Assembly: GCA_002369195.1 (NCBI GenBank) | Contig: DFEW01000009.1 | Span: 6,854-22,564 of the forward strand | DNA: 15,711 bases | Direction of reading: 5' to 3' | Origin: Christensenella sp. UBA3792 | GTDB taxonomy: Bacteria > Bacillota > Clostridia > Christensenellales > CAG-138 | Shown: in pieces, positions 14,699 to 15,711 of the stretch | How positions within the stretch are numbered: position 1 is the first letter of the stretch | How the letters are laid out: each line of letters starts with the position of its first letter | The notes under the pieces: generated by a model | The model's input: the letters and a program-made list of their open reading frames with translations, nothing else | What the model was told of the DNA's origin: nothing | Database searches by the model: none | Made by a program: the position numbers and the translations under genes

Positions 14699-14837
14699 GT
14701 CATGATTTGAAAGAATCCTGCGCGGTCGGCTGCGGCGCTTGCAAACCGCGGCGCGCGATGATAGGAATGGATGCAATCTGACCGCCGCCTTGCGCGGCCG
14801 GAAACGTGTCACCGCCGCAGAATCAAGGAGAGAAATC
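14699..14837. other. Non-coding stretch without recognisable features
   Basis: Between the receptor promoter and the gene remnant I see no protein-like reading frame, tRNA or clear plus-strand promoter. AAGGAGA (near 14825-14831) at its end is the ribosome binding site of the remnant that follows. The stretch may contain flanks left by the deletion that broke that gene. Confidence 0.5.
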
Positions 14838-14970
14838 ATGCTGCTGTATCACGCGAGCCAATCGGAGATCCGCACGCCGAAGATCGACCGCGGACGCGTC
14901 ACTCATTGCCGAGCAGGCGGCGTACGATGAAGCGCTCGGCAGGGTCATCGAAACGCTCGATCTGCCGTAA
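14838..14970 (+). pseudogene. Remnant of a DUF3990-like gene
   Basis: The ATG at 14838 has a good ribosome binding site. It opens a frame reading MLLYHASQSEIRTPKIDRGR, close to the start of DUF3990 proteins (typically M-L-Y-H-G-S followed by E-x-x-P-K), which are usually well over 100 residues long. The resemblance stops after about 20 codons and this frame ends at 14930. From about 14896 the next frame (+1) reads SLIAEQAAYDEALGRVIETLDLP and ends in TAA at 14970, just before a terminator. This looks like the C-terminus of a protein, from the same gene or the next one. The simplest account is an internal deletion that fused a gene start to another end out of frame. The remnant is probably not functional. 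Confidence 0.6.
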
Positions 14971-15008
14971 AAAAAGCGGGGGCTGTTCATCGGAACAGTC
15001 CCCGTTTT
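14969..15008. terminator. Bidirectional terminator
   Basis: CGGGGGCTGTTC (14977-14988) pairs with GAACAGTCCCCG (14993-15004), with one G-T pair and a four-base loop. TTTT follows on the plus strand (15005-15008). A run of seven A (14969-14975) before it becomes a T-run on the minus strand. It serves both the remnant and the convergent ATPase gene, whose stop is at 15018. Confidence 0.85.
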
Positions 15009-15017
15009 CGTTTTGAT

Positions 15018-15711
15018 TCAGCGGTTCGGCTTGTAGCGGCGGTCGTACAGCAGTGCCGCGAGCAGCACGACGAAGCATGACCCCGCATTGTGTACGAGCG
15101 CGCCGGTCGTCGGCGTGAGAACGCCGAGCACCGACAGCGTTACCGCAACAAAGTTGATGCACATCGACAGCGTGATCGCAAGCTTGATCGTCCCCACCGT
15201 CGCATTCGAAAGCCACTTCAGGTACGGCACCTTGGATACATCGTCGGTCATCAGCGCGACGTCCGCCGCCTCGACGGCGATGTCGCTGCCCATCGCGCCC
15301 ATCGCGACGCCGATGTCCGCCGTTTTCAGCGCAGGCGCGTCGTTGACGCCGTCGCCGATCATGCAAACCGCGCCGCGGGTCTTGAGCGCATTGAGCCGGT
15401 CGACCTTGTCCGCGGGCAGAAGTCCCGCATACACCTCCTCGATGCCGACGCGTTCAGCGGCGTACGCCGCGGCTTTTTCGTTGTCGCCGGTCAGCAGCGC
15501 TGCGCGCGTGCCGAGCGCTTTGAGTTCTGCGATCATCTCCCTCGCCTCGGGACGGAGCGTGTCGGACAGTGCGACGATGCCCAGCACCGTTCCTTCGCAT
15601 TCGACCAGCACCGACGCCTTCCCCGCCTGCCGCAGCCCGTCCAGCGCGGCGCGCGCGGCATCGGACAGAACGACACCGTGTTCGAGCAGGTACGGCTCGC
15701 TGCCGAGCCGG
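15018..15711 (-). CDS. Heavy-metal-transporting P-type ATPase, C-terminal part (cut by window edge)
   Basis: The frame is open from the right edge (last full codon ends at 15710) to a TGA at 15018, giving 231 residues without the true start. The nucleotide-binding and phosphorylation domain is seen from ALSDTLRPEA, LTGDN (near 15480-15495) and GDGVNDAPAL (near 15340-15365), all invariant in P-type ATPases. Two closing membrane helices follow. The last one carries TGALVHNAGSCFVVLLAALLYDR, an HNxGS-type signature of P1B metal pumps that differs from the typical copper pattern (NPxxA with MxxSS). The metal could be zinc, cadmium, cobalt, manganese or another; the N-terminal metal-binding region and the CPx motif that would help are outside the window. 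It would export metal across the cytoplasmic membrane. Confidence 0.9.
   Translation of the reverse strand, partial: RLGSEPYLLEHGVVLSDAARAALDGLRQAGKASVLVECEGTVLGIVALSDTLRPEAREMIAELKALGTRAALLTGDNEKAAAYAAERVGIEEVYAGLLPADKVDRLNALKTRGAVCMIGDGVNDAPALKTADIGVAMGAMGSDIAVEAADVALMTDDVSKVPYLKWLSNATVGTIKLAITLSMCINFVAVTLSVLGVLTPTTGALVHNAGSCFVVLLAALLYDRRYKPNR

Noticed and set aside
14711..14780. Cysteine-rich reading (SCAVGCGACKPRRAM) resembling an iron-sulfur site
   Set aside because: It is a short stretch with no start codon, no ribosome binding site and a stop soon after. GC-rich DNA often gives such C, G and R runs by chance.
14624..14839. 72 extra N-terminal codons for the phosphatase receptor
   Set aside because: They would extend across the promoter (14670-14698) and the leader hairpin, are unlike a membrane signal, and the GTG at 14623 has a strong ribosome binding site followed at once by a normal membrane anchor.

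Overview
The window looks like the chromosome of an anaerobic, GC-rich Clostridia-type Firmicute. The evidence is a ferredoxin-linked 2-oxoacid oxidoreductase followed by phosphotransbutyrylase and butyrate kinase, strong GGAGG-type ribosome binding sites before almost every gene, and a SpoIIE/RsbU-type phosphatase receptor. A family- or genus-level assignment cannot be supported from the sequence alone.

Left part (1-2490, minus strand): a palindromic intergenic repeat touches the window edge. It is followed by a LysR-type regulator and, upstream of that, an LVIVD-repeat beta-propeller protein. The two probably form one transcript. A 246-base AT-rich divergent region (2491-2736) separates them from a plus-strand run. 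It holds one good promoter and one weaker one, facing apart, plus three nested inverted repeats placed as a LysR-type regulator would need.

Middle part, first half (2737-6940, plus strand): an iron-sulfur-flavoprotein-like reductase with an extra zinc-ribbon tail, a protein with two dimeric alpha/beta-barrel (EthD-like) halves, and a DUF2798-like membrane protein, then a terminator hairpin. A second small membrane protein follows, translationally coupled to an OFA-family MFS carrier. The propeller, flavoprotein, double-barrel protein and LysR look like an uncharacterised, substrate-induced redox pathway. This is the most novel part of the window. I can name the folds but not the substrate.

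Middle part, second half (6968-12348, plus strand): a MinD/CobQ-like P-loop NTPase, then a complete four-subunit 2-oxoacid:ferredoxin oxidoreductase (delta, alpha, beta, gamma), phosphate butyryltransferase and butyrate kinase. Together these would turn a 2-oxoacid (for example a branched-chain one from amino acids) into acyl-CoA, acyl phosphate and free acid, yielding reduced ferredoxin and ATP. Two back-to-back terminators close the run.

Right part (12449-15711, mostly minus strand): a membrane receptor with a Cache-type sensor, HAMP and a PP2C phosphatase domain, with a clear promoter and a GTG start. Next come a decayed DUF3990-like gene remnant on the plus strand, a bidirectional terminator, and the C-terminal third of a heavy-metal P-type ATPase that runs off the window.
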